Assembly: GCA_937924755.1 (NCBI GenBank)
Contig: CALEVZ010000031.1
Location: 1 to 64,000, forward strand
Reading direction: 5' to 3'
Length of the DNA: 64,000 bases
DNA from: an uncultured bacterium
Lineage (GTDB): Bacteria > Acidobacteriota > Thermoanaerobaculia > Thermoanaerobaculales > Thermoanaerobaculaceae
The notes under the pieces were generated by a model. It saw only the letters and a program-made list of their open reading frames with translations, was not told where the DNA came from and ran no database searches. The position numbers and the translations under genes were made by a program. Positions 37,815 through 47,900 of this stretch are shown piece after piece (position 1 is the first letter of the stretch; each line of letters opens with the position of its first letter).

Positions 37815-39593
37815 CTATCCCACCAGAGCCTGGGTGCTGGCCGCGCCGCGGCCATGGTAGGCGAGGAAGGAGCACATGCCCTCGCTGCCCAGGTAACGAC
37901 CGAGGACGCGGGGATCGGTGCGGGTCAGGTCCACCAGCACCAAAGCGTCGAGGACGTTGGAGAAATCCGGATCGACGTTGAGGCCCAGTACCTGCGCTCC
38001 CAGCTTGAGATACTGCCGCAGCAGCACCGGAATCCCCTTCTGATCCACCTCCAGATGGGCGACCAGCGAGCTCACCTGTTCGATGTCCGCCAGGTTCGCG
38101 GCGGTTCGGCGGTACTTGAAAGGCACGCGGAACGGCCGGCGCGGTCGCACGAAACGGGCGAGCTCGGGGTGCCGCAGGTGCCGTAGCAGGAAGGTGGCGA
38201 TCACCGTGCGCGAGAGCAGCTGGTACTCGGCGCTGATGCTCACCGGCCCCATCAGGAAGCGATACTGCGGGTGGCGCACGACGAACTCGCCGATCCCCCG
38301 CCACAGCAGCAGCAGTGCCGAGAAAGACCGCTGGTACTCGGGCCGGATGAACGAGCGCCCCAGCTCCAACGCCGGGCCCAGGCGGGAGAAGAGTTCATCC
38401 TTGAAGCGGAAGAGGGTCGAGGTATAGAGCGCCGGCAGGCCACCGGAGGCGAGCAGCCGATCGGTGAGCCCCATCCGGTACGCGCCGACCAGTTCCTGTC
38501 TGGCGCGGTTGAAGATGAAGAGGTGGAGATAGGCGAGATCGAACTTGTCGAGGTCGATCTCCTTGCCGGTGCCCTCCCCGGCGCGGCGGAACGTTTCCTC
38601 GCGGCGGACGCCGATCTCCCGCAGGAGGTGGGGGATACGTGCCGCCTCCGCCCACAGCACCGCCAGGTCGCCGCTGGATGCCAGGAGATTCTCGGCGGGC
38701 AGGCGCTCGACCTCGGCCCGCAGGAAGTCGGGCGGCTGCGCCGGGGCCAGCGGGGTGTCACTGGCGCTGCTGTAGGGCAGGACGGCAGCGCGACGTTGTC
38801 GCAGGAGCAGGGTGCGTTCCCGTAGCTGGTTCGCCACCGTGCGGTCGTCGCTGGCGGGGAGCTGGGAGGCGGCCAGCGGTTCGCCGATACTCATGCGGAT
38901 GGTCTTGCCCCGCTTGTTGAGGAGCTGTCGCGGCAGCAGCGCGGTGCGCAGCATGGGGTGCAGCAGCCCCAGCACCTGGAAGGCGGCCCCGTTGGTGCCG
39001 TGGAAGAAGACGGGAAGGATCCTGGCGTCGGTGTGGCGGATTAGGCGCACGACGGTTTCACGCCAGCGGGGTTCGTCGATGCGCAGCCGGCGGGGGTGAA
39101 TGTGGGCGACTTCGCCGGAGGGGAACGCCGCCAGGGTGCCCCCCTGGCGCAACCAGGCGAGGGCGGAGCGCAGCCCGCGCACGTTGGCGGCCACCGAGGA
39201 GGGGCGCTCGAAGGGATCGAGGGGGATGAGGATGGGGGCCAACTCGGGGAGGGTGGTAAGGGCGCCGTTGGCGAGCAGCTTGACGTCCGGCCGCACGCTG
39301 CGCAGCACCAATGCCAGTACCATCCCCTCAACCCCACCGAAGGGGTGGTTGGCCACTACGACCAGGGGGCCGCTGGTGGGTATCCTGGCCACGTCGGCGG
39401 AGCTCACCGACCAGTTGACCCGCAGCAGCTGCAGGGCGGAGCGCAGGAAGGCGTCGGGGTTTTCTCGTTCGCCCACCTGCTCATACAGTTCGGCCAGCCG
39501 CCTCAAGCCCAGCAGGGCGCCCAGAGGCCCGCTGGCCATCTGCCATAGGTCCAGATGGTTGCCTCGGGGGGTGGGAGTCGGGTGTGACAGCAT
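37815..39593 (-). CDS. two-domain acyltransferase, OlsF-like ornithine-lipid synthase
   Basis: This 592-residue fusion has an N-terminal PlsC-type lysophospholipid acyltransferase domain (VVVANHPFGGVEGMVLALVL with the NHxxxxxE-type motif, FPSGEVAHIHPRR). The C-terminal N-acyltransferase domain of the OlsB/hemolysin type includes KEIDLDKFDLAYLHLFIFNR, SFIRPEYQRSFSALLLLWRG and MGPVSISAEYQ. This pairing is that of OlsF, which makes phosphate-free ornithine lipids in two acylation steps. ATG 39591-39593 has GGGAGG upstream. It lies 20 bases after a radical SAM gene, with which it is probably co-expressed. The acyl-accepting amino acid could differ from ornithine. Confidence 0.8.
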   Translation of the reverse strand: MLSHPTPTPRGNHLDLWQMASGPLGALLGLRRLAELYEQVGERENPDAFLRSALQLLRVNWSVSSADVARIPTSGPLVVVANHPFGGVEGMVLALVLRSVRPDVKLLANGALTTLPELAPILIPLDPFERPSSVAANVRGLRSALAWLRQGGTLAAFPSGEVAHIHPRRLRIDEPRWRETVVRLIRHTDARILPVFFHGTNGAAFQVLGLLHPMLRTALLPRQLLNKRGKTIRMSIGEPLAASQLPASDDRTVANQLRERTLLLRQRRAAVLPYSSASDTPLAPAQPPDFLRAEVERLPAENLLASSGDLAVLWAEAARIPHLLREIGVRREETFRRAGEGTGKEIDLDKFDLAYLHLFIFNRARQELVGAYRMGLTDRLLASGGLPALYTSTLFRFKDELFSRLGPALELGRSFIRPEYQRSFSALLLLWRGIGEFVVRHPQYRFLMGPVSISAEYQLLSRTVIATFLLRHLRHPELARFVRPRRPFRVPFKYRRTAANLADIEQVSSLVAHLEVDQKGIPVLLRQYLKLGAQVLGLNVDPDFSNVLDALVLVDLTRTDPRVLGRYLGSEGMCSFLAYHGRGAASTQALVG

Positions 39594-39613
39594 CGGTGGG
39601 CGCCTCCCTGACC

Positions 39614-40735
39614 TCAAAACTTACCAAGACGGTGTGAAGACCGTGCGAAGGCAAGAAAAACGGGGAGGGTGCGGAGGATATCGGCCGTGTAGATGGCGTT
39701 GGGAATCACCTCGCACTCCGCCCAGCAGCCGGGGCAGGCCTCCACCCAGCGCCGCCCCGCTGCGGCCGCCGGGGATTGCCACAGCTCGCGAGGCGAAGTG
39801 ATTGTCACGTTGCCAATCAAGGTGCCGTTGAACTGGCACACCGGCACACTGCCGTCGGGGAGCACGCGCAGGTGGCTGCGCAGGGCCACGCAGCGCGGCC
39901 TGAACGAGGGGACTGGATCCCCCCGGAGGCGAGGGAGCAACCCGCGCAGGTAGTAAGTCTTGCCGACCTTCAGCAGGGCGTCTCCGGTGAGCTGAGTGCG
40001 CCGGACCTCGCCCTGGATCAGGGTGACCACGTCCGCCCGGGCGAGCTCGGGATGCAAAGGGTATCCGGAGGAGGGGTGAGGGGGGCTGTTCCGGCCCGCC
40101 TGGGCACCGAGACTGTAGGTGGCCGACTCGGCGTAGGCCAGCACCGTGGCCACTTCCACCCCCATGGCGGCGAAGCGCGCCTGCAGCGCCGCGGCGTCAG
40201 CCAGGGAGCGCTCGGAGATGACGGTGTGATTCACGCTGACGCGAAAACCCTGCCGTTGGCCCAGGCGCGCCAGACGTCTGACCGTATCTTCCGCCTGCGC
40301 GAAGCTTACCGCTTCCCCTCGGTTGGCGTCGTGTTCCTCCGGCAGCCCATCGAGAGAGACGAGAAACCGCAGCGCCCGGGGACGGGGGAAGGTGGCGGCA
40401 AACGCTTCCGTTGCCTCCGGGAAAGAGCCGTTGGTGGTAATGTGGAGGACGAGGGGCCGTGATGCCTCCTCGATGGCGCGGGCCACGGCGGAAAGGTCGT
40501 CCCGCAGGAACGGCTCGCCTCCGCTGAGGCGAACCACCTCCAGACGCCCCAGGGCGGCGAAGACGCGGTGCACGTCGTCGGGCGACATCTCCTTTTTGCG
40601 CGGCAGTCGCCACGAATCGCACATGCGGCAACGGGCGTTGCAGCGCATGGTGACCAGGTAGGTGCACCAGGAGGGTCTCGGCACCCCTCCGAGGCGGTTG
40701 GCGGCCAGCGCGGCGAGGAAGCGAAAGACCCGCAT
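39614..40735 (-). CDS. radical SAM protein with SPASM-like C-terminal cluster region
   Basis: This 373-residue protein has the canonical C32-x3-C36-x2-C39 cluster (MRCNARCRMCDSW), VVRLSGGEPFLRDDL and LHITTNGSFPE. The C-terminal region carries cysteines in FRPRCVALRSHLRVLPDGSV, VPVCQFNG and EACPGCWAECE, typical of SPASM/Twitch auxiliary clusters. It resembles MoaA/SPASM proteins that modify peptides, sugars or nucleosides. No ribosomal peptide precursor is visible nearby. Its 3' end lies 20 bases before the OlsF-like gene, suggesting a lipid-linked role. It diverges from a glycosyltransferase across an inverted-repeat-rich region. Confidence 0.85.
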   Translation of the reverse strand: MRVFRFLAALAANRLGGVPRPSWCTYLVTMRCNARCRMCDSWRLPRKKEMSPDDVHRVFAALGRLEVVRLSGGEPFLRDDLSAVARAIEEASRPLVLHITTNGSFPEATEAFAATFPRPRALRFLVSLDGLPEEHDANRGEAVSFAQAEDTVRRLARLGQRQGFRVSVNHTVISERSLADAAALQARFAAMGVEVATVLAYAESATYSLGAQAGRNSPPHPSSGYPLHPELARADVVTLIQGEVRRTQLTGDALLKVGKTYYLRGLLPRLRGDPVPSFRPRCVALRSHLRVLPDGSVPVCQFNGTLIGNVTITSPRELWQSPAAAAGRRWVEACPGCWAECEVIPNAIYTADILRTLPVFLAFARSSHRLGKF

Positions 40736-40754
40736 TACCCACTTCTCGCTTGAA

Positions 40755-40820
40755 CCTGTGAAGAGGCCATGAAGGCAACTTCATGCGCTCTTCGCTCTGC
40801 CACCACCGCCTCTTCACAGG
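40755..40820. promoter_or_regulatory. nested inverted repeats between divergent genes
   Basis: A perfect 13-base inverted repeat (40755-40767 with 40808-40820, CCTGTGAAGAGGC) flanks a second perfect seven-base hairpin (40768-40774 with 40779-40785). They lie between the divergent radical SAM and glycosyltransferase genes, where a shared operator would be expected. Confidence 0.5.
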
Positions 40821-40843
40821 ATCTTTTCAAGGTGCGGGCAAGC

Positions 40844-40860
40844 GGCGAGAACGTCTCGCC
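40844..40860 (+). promoter_or_regulatory. inverted repeat abutting the glycosyltransferase ribosome site
   Basis: A perfect seven-base inverted repeat with a three-base centre (40844-40850, 40854-40860) is followed directly by the GGAGG site. It could block translation as a hairpin or serve as an operator. Confidence 0.4.
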
Positions 40861-40871
40861 GTGGAGGTGCC

Positions 40872-42011
40872 ATGGCCAGGATCTGCTACGGAGTCGCGGG
40901 CGAGGGACGGGGGCACGCCACGCGGGTGCGAACCATGGTGGAGATGCTCCGAAGAGAGCACGCGGTGACGATCTTTGCGTCCCATGATGCCTTTGATCTG
41001 CTGCATGCGGCCTACCACGGCACCGAGGTCGAAGTTCTGAGAATTCCCGGATTACGCCACGGGTACGGACGTGGGGGACGGCTGAGCCACGCCTTTACGG
41101 CGGTAACGGCGCTGCCCTTTCTCCTGCGTTTGGGAACCGTGTTGGGCTGGGTCACCGAGGCCGTAGCGTTGCGCCGGCCCGATCTGGTCATCACCGACTT
41201 CGAGCCCCTCCTGCCGCGGGCCGCCCGGCGCCTGCAGGTACCCTTCATCAGCCTGGATCATCAACGCTTCCTGGTGGAGTGCGACCTCTCGGATCTGCCC
41301 CCCAGGTTGTACCGCGCCGCTCGCTTTATGTCCCACTTCGTGCGCGCGTTCTACAGCGGTCAAGAACTCACGGTGATCTCCTCCTTCTACGTTCTCCCGG
41401 TGAAAGCCACGGCTCACCCGGTGCTGCAGGTGGGAGTGCTGCTGCGCCCCGAGCTGGAGCGCGCCAGCGTGAGCCATGAAGAGCACTTGGTGGCGTACTT
41501 CCGGCGGGGAGCACCGCCACGGTTGCTCGAGGTACTGGCGGCCAGCGGGCGGGTTGTCAGGGTATACGGTGCCGGCAGCCGTCCGAGCCGGGGGTCTTTG
41601 CAGTTTCGCCCCATCGGCGAGGCCGGTTTCATTGCCGATTTGGCGTCGGCAGCGGCGCTGATTACCACTGCCGGAAACCAGGTGGTAGGCGAGGCGGTGG
41701 CGCTGGGCAAGCCGGTGCTGGCGTTGCCCGAAACCGGCAACATGGAGCAGGAGATCAACGCCCATTTCGTGGCGAGGTGTGGCGCCGGGCGTGCGGTTCC
41801 CTTCGACCGGCTGGATGCCGCCTGTCTGAAGTCCTTCCTCGAAGAGCTCCCGGAACTGCGGGCCGGCCTTTCCCGCCTGCCTGGCAAGGGGAACGAGGCG
41901 GCGCTGGCGGCGGTGGAAAGGCACCTGCCAGGCCAGCGGCGAATCCACCGCGGCGGCGCCGTGGCTCGGCGGTTGTTGCCGCAGCCGGTGGCGGCGGTGG
42001 GCACACGCTGA
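40872..42011 (+). CDS. GT-B glycosyltransferase, MJ1255/VC2487-like
   Basis: This 379-residue protein begins MARICYGVAGEGRGHATRVR, the glycine-rich N-terminal loop of MurG-like GT-B enzymes. It ends in the donor-binding segment ALITTAGNQVVGEAVALGKPVLALPETGNMEQEINAHFV. The pattern matches the MJ1255/VC2487 group of predicted glycosyltransferases. It probably glycosylates a lipid or envelope acceptor. Context (OlsF-like acyltransferase, radical SAM enzyme, exporter) suggests modification of a membrane lipid. Its start follows a hairpin and a GGAGG site, and the LysE-like gene follows 13 bases downstream. Confidence 0.85.
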   Translation: MARICYGVAGEGRGHATRVRTMVEMLRREHAVTIFASHDAFDLLHAAYHGTEVEVLRIPGLRHGYGRGGRLSHAFTAVTALPFLLRLGTVLGWVTEAVALRRPDLVITDFEPLLPRAARRLQVPFISLDHQRFLVECDLSDLPPRLYRAARFMSHFVRAFYSGQELTVISSFYVLPVKATAHPVLQVGVLLRPELERASVSHEEHLVAYFRRGAPPRLLEVLAASGRVVRVYGAGSRPSRGSLQFRPIGEAGFIADLASAAALITTAGNQVVGEAVALGKPVLALPETGNMEQEINAHFVARCGAGRAVPFDRLDAACLKSFLEELPELRAGLSRLPGKGNEAALAAVERHLPGQRRIHRGGAVARRLLPQPVAAVGTR

Positions 42012-42024
42012 GCCCGACCAGTTC

Positions 42025-42645
42025 ATGGTTTCGACGCCTTTGAGCACGCTCCTCGGGGTGTGGGCCGTGACCTCGCTGTCGCGCCTTCCCCCCGGCGCCC
42101 TGTCGCTGGCGGCGGTGCGGACCGCCCAGGAGAAGGGGTTGCGAGCGGCGTTGGTGTTCCTGGCCGGAGCCTTCGTGGCGGAAGTGACGGTGACCGTCGC
42201 CGTTCTGGCCGGGTTGGCCAGACTGCCCGCCGGGCTCCTGCCGCGCGAGGGCGCGGCCAGTGCGGCGTTGAGCCTGGGTCTGGCGGTGGCGGGGGTGGTG
42301 GTGCTGTGGCCGTCGCCCCGGCCCCGGGGTGGCCGTCATTCCTGGCTGGGGGGTGCGACGGCCGTCGCCGGCTTCGTGCTCGCCCTGACCGCCCCCGGCC
42401 TGTGGAGCTGGTGGGCGACTGTGGGGGTGGTCATCCTCACGACCGGGGTACCGCCGGCCGGCGTGGTGGTGGTCGGCACAGCCCTCGCCGCCGGCCTGGC
42501 GACCAGTCACGTCCTCCTACTCGCCGGCATTCGCGCCTTCGCCGTCAGGATGCCTCCCTTCCCGGACCATCTCCGGCTGCGTCTGGGCGCGGTGCTGCTG
42601 GCGATCGCCGGACTCGTGGCGATTCTAGCTCTGAGGCCTGCCTAG
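42025..42645 (+). CDS. LysE/RhtB-like membrane exporter
   Basis: This 206-residue protein has six hydrophobic segments, an early SLSRLPPGALSLAAVRTAQEKG motif (the LysE family has a P-G-P-x region here), and ALTAPGLWSWWATVGVVILT in the second half. Family members export amino acids or related metabolites. Length and topology fit. It is co-directional with and close to the glycosyltransferase. Its last 21 bases overlap the convergent PstS-OmpA gene. Confidence 0.7.
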   Translation: MVSTPLSTLLGVWAVTSLSRLPPGALSLAAVRTAQEKGLRAALVFLAGAFVAEVTVTVAVLAGLARLPAGLLPREGAASAALSLGLAVAGVVVLWPSPRPRGGRHSWLGGATAVAGFVLALTAPGLWSWWATVGVVILTTGVPPAGVVVVGTALAAGLATSHVLLLAGIRAFAVRMPPFPDHLRLRLGAVLLAIAGLVAILALRPA

Positions 42646-43872
42646 GGGCACGAGGGTGACGTCGACGCGGCGATTGGCGGCGCGACCGGTCGGGGACTCG
42701 TTGGTGGCCACCGGCTCCTCGGCGGCGCGGCTCTCGACGGTGAGGGCACCCGGGGCCACCCCCAGCTCCCGCAGGTAGGCCGCCACAGCGTTGGCCCGAG
42801 CCCGGGAGACGGCCTGATTGGCGGCGGCAGGGCCCTGGGCGTCGGCATGCCCGACCACGATGGCGCGGAAAGCGCCGGTGGACAGGCGCTCGGCGACCGC
42901 CCGCAGGGTGGCGCGCGCCTCGTCGGAAAGCGTAGTCGCCCCGGCAGGAAAGGTGATGCGGTAGGTAGTGGAAGTCCGCGGGCCGGCCTGGGGTGAGGGA
43001 GGGGAGGCCTCCGCAAGCCCAACCGGTGCGTCGGAGGGAACGAAGCCGTGTGCCGAGACGATCTGTCTGCCCTGGTCGGAGAGGGCGAAACGCAGGAACT
43101 CCCGGGTTGCACCCGCGGGTTCGCCCAGGGTGTAGAAGAGGAGCGGCCGGTAGAGCGGATAGGAACCGGTCCGAATCGATTCGAGGGAAGGCTGAACCGC
43201 CGCCTGGCCAGCGGAGGGAGCCACCGGGAGAACTTTCACCCGGGCGTCCACCCAACCGAGCCCCACATAGGCCACGGCGGCGGGATCGCTGGCGACGGCG
43301 GCGAGAATGTCGTTATTATCCTCGAGGTACTGGGTGTCGGCCGCGAACTCCTCGGCTCCCCTGGCGTCGCCCCGGCGCAGCGCCTTCTCCTTGAAGAAGG
43401 CGTGGGTGCCCGAATAGCTGGGTCGGGAGATTCGCCGCACCGGTCGATTCTCTCCCCCCACCTCGCTCCAGCGCTGCTTCTTCCCCGTGAACAGGTCGGA
43501 GATCTCGGCCACGGTGAGAGCGTTCACCGGGTTGCTGGGGTGGACGATGACCGCCACCCCGTCGTACCCCAAAAGAAACTCCTTGAGCATGACCCCCCGC
43601 GTTGCGGCCTGATTTAGCTCCTTGGCGCTGGCGGGACGGGAGGAGGCGCCGAGGTCCGCCGAGCCGTCCAGCAACCCGACGAAGGCGGTGCCCGAGCCGA
43701 GTGCTTCGACGATGACCCTGGTTCCCGGGTGGAGCGCCTGAAAGGCCGCGCCGAGGTCGGGCGCGAGAGCCCCGCCGATGGTGTCGGACCCCTTGATGCG
43801 GACCGTGTCGGCCGCAGCGGCGGCGACCGCCACGAGCGCGGCGGCGAGGCATGCCTGACGCCAGCGACGCAT
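42625..43872 (-). CDS. PstS-like phosphate-binding domain fused to an OmpA domain
   Basis: This 415-residue exported protein starts at ATG 43870-43872 (GGGGGAA upstream) with signal peptide MRRWRQACLAAALVAVAAAA. Residues about 22-270 are a PstS-type periplasmic binding protein (TVRIKGSDTIGGALAPDLGA, SSRPASAKEL, PSYSGTHAFFKEK). Residues about 300-410 are an OmpA-like peptidoglycan-binding domain (VGHADAQGPAAANQAVSRAR). A phosphate-binding domain tethered to peptidoglycan points to a sensing or scavenging role at the wall and not to the ABC transporter; no pstCAB genes are present. It follows the DUF4388/TonB-C gene. Confidence 0.85.
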   Translation of the reverse strand: MRRWRQACLAAALVAVAAAAADTVRIKGSDTIGGALAPDLGAAFQALHPGTRVIVEALGSGTAFVGLLDGSADLGASSRPASAKELNQAATRGVMLKEFLLGYDGVAVIVHPSNPVNALTVAEISDLFTGKKQRWSEVGGENRPVRRISRPSYSGTHAFFKEKALRRGDARGAEEFAADTQYLEDNNDILAAVASDPAAVAYVGLGWVDARVKVLPVAPSAGQAAVQPSLESIRTGSYPLYRPLLFYTLGEPAGATREFLRFALSDQGRQIVSAHGFVPSDAPVGLAEASPPSPQAGPRTSTTYRITFPAGATTLSDEARATLRAVAERLSTGAFRAIVVGHADAQGPAAANQAVSRARANAVAAYLRELGVAPGALTVESRAAEEPVATNESPTGRAANRRVDVTLVPLGRPQS

Positions 43873-43898
43873 AAAGGTTCCCCCTTTCCAAGCCTCGG

Positions 43899-44801
43899 TC
43901 ACTGGAAGGACACCGGCCAATTGATCCACACCGGCACGGGCTGGCCGCCACGAGTCGCGGGAGTGAAGCGGTAGGTCCGCACCGCCTTGAGGGCGGCTTC
44001 CTCAAACGGCGCGAGATCGAGGCGCGACTGGTAGACCTGCGCGTCATGAACGCCACCGTCAATGCCGATGAGGATGCGACACACGATTGTCGGCCGGAGG
44101 GCCAGGTCGGGGAGCGGCGAAAGGGGAGGTTTGCCCTCACGCAGCATCGGCCGCGTGTCGTCGGGTTGCGTGAGCTCGCTGGCTTCCAGCGCGCCGCTCG
44201 GCGGTGCAACGCTTCCGCTTGCCGCGCCGGCGTGCTTTTCCACTGCGGAGCGCTGGGCAAGGGCGAAGTAGCCGCCCACCGCGGCAATGACGGCGAGGCC
44301 CGCCACCACCGCGGCGAGGGGTAGCCGCCGCGAGGTAGCGGCGGCCCGGGGCCTCGGCGCCGGCCGCGCCGGAAGGGGCGCCGTTGGCATGGCGGCTTGC
44401 CCGGGAAGCAGGGAGATGCGGGTGGCTGGTGCAGCCGCCGGCGCAGCTGCAGTCCGCACCTGGGCGGGGGGCGTCGCCAGCGCCAGCGGCAGCCTGCCCT
44501 CATCCTGAAGCCGCATGGCTTCCAGGGCGAGGTTTTCCCACTTTTCGTGCACCGTGCGCCGCGGAGCCTTCAACCCTGTCTCCACCTGAAAGAACACCTC
44601 GCCGGCTCCGACCAGGGCGAAAAAAGCCTCGCGGCCCTCGAGAGCCCCGTAGGCGGCGTGAACGACGGCGCCGTCCGCCAGATACAGCACGCCGCTGCCC
44701 GCCGCGCCCGCCACCGTGATGCGGCAGGCGTTGCGGGCCAGCAAGTTGGCTTGCACCAGGTCGATCAGCGAAAGGTCGGACGAGTTGCCGGTAATCGGCA
44801 T
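43899..44801 (-). CDS. DUF4388 protein with membrane helix and TonB-like C-terminal domain
   Basis: This 300-residue protein starts at ATG 44799-44801 behind a GAGGAGG site. An N-terminal DUF4388-type domain (about 1-100: LSLIDLVQANLLARNACRIT, GVLYLADGAVVHAAYGALEG) is followed by an Ala/Pro-rich linker, one membrane helix (about 159-182) and a C-terminal TonB-like domain (about 225-300, with AALKAVRTYRFTPATRGGQP). The DUF4388 part would be cytoplasmic and the TonB-like part periplasmic. That suggests signal transfer across the inner membrane to an envelope partner such as the adjacent PstS-OmpA protein. Confidence 0.8.
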   Translation of the reverse strand: MPITGNSSDLSLIDLVQANLLARNACRITVAGAAGSGVLYLADGAVVHAAYGALEGREAFFALVGAGEVFFQVETGLKAPRRTVHEKWENLALEAMRLQDEGRLPLALATPPAQVRTAAAPAAAPATRISLLPGQAAMPTAPLPARPAPRPRAAATSRRLPLAAVVAGLAVIAAVGGYFALAQRSAVEKHAGAASGSVAPPSGALEASELTQPDDTRPMLREGKPPLSPLPDLALRPTIVCRILIGIDGGVHDAQVYQSRLDLAPFEEAALKAVRTYRFTPATRGGQPVPVWINWPVSFQ

Positions 44802-44820
44802 CACCCACCTCCTCACTGGC

Positions 44821-44843
44821 GCTACGACCCAGCTGGTCGCAGC
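44821..44843 (-). promoter_or_regulatory. imperfect inverted repeat upstream of the DUF4388 gene
   Basis: Nine-base arms (44821-44829, 44835-44843) match at eight positions around a five-base centre, 20-42 bases before the start codon. This is a candidate operator or leader hairpin. Confidence 0.35.
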
Positions 44844-44975
44844 TCCTTGACAAGCCTTCCTGTCGTCGGTGAATGTCTCGTGAAGACGGCGTGATGACAG
44901 GGCGGGGCAGCGAGGCGGCATCGCAGAGGGCCGCCGCACCCGCGATCGGTCTTTTCCTCCACGCACCGCGGAGTG

Positions 44976-47900
44976 TCACGCCGGCTCACGCAAGGCGACG
45001 ATCGAGGGGTCCAGGGCGATCTGGAGAGCGCGGCCGCGGCCGTCTTCCATGAGCCGCTCGAGCTCGGCCTCGCCAAGGGCGGCTCCCAGGAGCGCGATGC
45101 AGCTTTCACGCGCGGGCGCTTCGGCGGCCGGGAGGGGGGTGCCGACAGTGCGGCGCACGCCCTCGGCGGCGCCGAGAAGTCTGGCGGCGTCCGTCGCGCG
45201 CCCTGTCGCGGCGGCGGTGCGCGCCAGGCCGTCGAGGACGCTCGCCATCCGCCAGCGGTCCCCGAGATCGTGGTGGATGCGCAACGCCTCCTTGAGCAGC
45301 GCGAGGGCGCGCCCGCAATCGCCGCCCTCCAGGGCGACGCGGCCAAGGATATCGAGCGACCACGCCATGCCCTCGCGGTAGCCCGCCTGGCGCGAAGCCT
45401 CGAGGCTTTCCTTGCCGAGCTTCTCGGCCTGCGCGAGTTCCCCCCCGTGGTAGGCCGCAGCGCCAAGGTTGAGAAGCGACCAGACGATCCCCTCCAGATC
45501 CCCGAGACGGCGAAAGGTTGCCAGGCTGTCGAGGCAGGCACGGACGGGCTCGCGTTTTCCCGCGAGCCATGACGCGAAGGCGATGTAGTTCTGCGAGCGT
45601 GCCACGCCCCGCTCATCGCCGAGGGCGCTGAAGATGGCGAGGCTCGCCTGATGGTGCGCAATCGCCTCGTCGTAGCGCCCCTTCTCGCGGCAGACCGATC
45701 CGAGAAACTGCTGCGCCCACGCCATCCGCTGCTCATCGCCCATCCGCCGAGCGAGATCGACGCAGCTCTCCAGGAGATCCCAGGCCCGAGGGTAGTCGCA
45801 CTGCAAGAACGCGAGCACCCCCGCTCCGAGCAACACCTTGTCACGGGCGGCGGGAGAAGCCGCTTCGCCATGCGCGAGGGCGGCCTCCAGCCACCGGCGT
45901 CCCTCGCGATAGTGGCCGCGCAGGTACCAGAACCACCAAAGCTCGCCGGCCAGCGAAACGCCGTCGCCGGGATCGGGGGCGGTCATGAGACGAACCAGCG
46001 CCTCCCGCAGGTTGTCGTGGTCGAGATCGAGCCGCTCAAGCCACTCTGCCTGTCCCTGTGCGGCGAGCTGCGGGGCGGCGCGGCGGGCCAGTTCGAAAAA
46101 CCACTCCGCGTGGCGATCGCGAACACGGCCTTCCTCGCCGCTCTCCGCCAGGCGCTCGAGCCCGAACTCGCGAAGCACCTCGAGCATTCGGAAGCGCGCC
46201 TGGCCCGCCCCGTCGCGGACAGCCACGAGCAGGCTCTTGTCAAACAGCGATGCGACCCCGTCCAGGACACTGATCGCCAACCCTTCCTCACACACACTCT
46301 CCGCGGCCTCCAGCGAGAAGCTGCCGGAAAACACGGCAAGCCGGCGAAAGAGGCGCCGCTCCGCTTCCTCGAGGAGACCGTAGCTCCACCCGATCGCGTC
46401 ACGCATCGTCCTTTGCCGCGCCGGAAGGTCGCGGGCTCCGGTGGTGAGGATCGAGAGGCGCTTCCCGAGCCGATTGAGGAGCGCCTCCGGCGGAAGGATC
46501 TTCACCCGCGCCGCGGCGAGTTCGATGGCGAGCGGCAGCCCGTCCAGCCGGGCGCAGATCTCGGCAATGTGCCGAGCGTTATCGGCAGTGAGCGCGAAGC
46601 CGGGCAGGACGGCCGCCGCGCGGGCCACAAACAGCCCCACTGAAGCACACCGCGCAAGATCCTCCGGCGCGGGCAACGCCGCGAAATCCTGGACTGTTTC
46701 GAGAGGTGGCACCACGATCTCGTACTCTTCGCGGAGGTGGAGCCTTTCTCGGCTGGTCACCAGAACCTTCACCCCCCCTGCCGCCGACAGCACATCCGCG
46801 ACCACCGTCGCCCCCGTCACCAGCTGCTCGAAGTTGTCGAGCACCAGCAGCAACCTCCGGTTGCAAAGCGCATTGGCAAGTCCCTGCACCGGTGTGGCGA
46901 CGCCTCCCTCGGCCACGCCGAGGGCGCTCGCCACGGCGGACGGCACGAGGGACGGATCGTGAATTGCAGCGAGCGGCACCCAACAGGCGGTGACGCCGGT
47001 TTCCGCCTCGAAGCGCTCCGCGATGGCAACCGCCAGGCGGGTCTTGCCGACGCCTCCCGGTCCGGTCAGCGTGACGAGCCTCGCGTCGCCGCAGAGCTTT
47101 GACACGGCACGCCTCACGGTGTCCTCGCGCCCCACCAGCGGCGTGCTTTGCGGCGGCAGCGCCGCGTGGGGCGGAGGCTTGAGGGGGATCCCGTCGGACG
47201 GCAGCGCGGGCGACCAGTCGGAGAACGCGAACGACCCGGTGCGGCTGGGCCGAGAGATGAGCCGGACCCGCGCCAGCTCCGCTTTGATCTCCCGCGCGGA
47301 GCTCGGTCGCTTTTCACGGTTTTTGCACAAGCAGCGAGACGCGACGCGCCAGAGCTCCCACGCAATTCCTTCCGCGGCGCTGTCCGCGAAAGGCGGGGGC
47401 TCATCGGAGAGGATTCGCTGGATCACCTCCGGCAGCGTTCGCCCGGCAAAGGGCTGACGACCCGCAGCCATCTCGTAGATCATGACGCCCAGACTCCAGA
47501 CATCGGACCTCGCATCCAGCGGCTGACCCGTGAGCAGCTCCGGTGCCATGTAGGGAGGTGTGCCGAGCGGCCCGTCGGGGTGGGAGCCCTCGTCCCTCGG
47601 TAGAGGCTCCGTCGCCGAGCCTGGGGCCGTGACCTCGTCCGGCGCGGGCGACCTTGCGCCATGGGTCACGACCCTCCGATGGGCGGATGTGAGCTGCCGG
47701 GCGATGCCGAAGTCGAGGACCTTGACGTAGCCATCACTGCGCAGCATCACGTTCTCCGGTTTGATGTCGCCGTGCACGATGCCGTGCTCGTGAGCCACCG
47801 CCAGGGCAGAGGCTACCTGCAGCACGATCGCGACGGTGTCGGCGGGCGGCAAAGCCACATTTCCCATTCGATGGCGCAGGGTTTCGCCGTCGACGAACTC

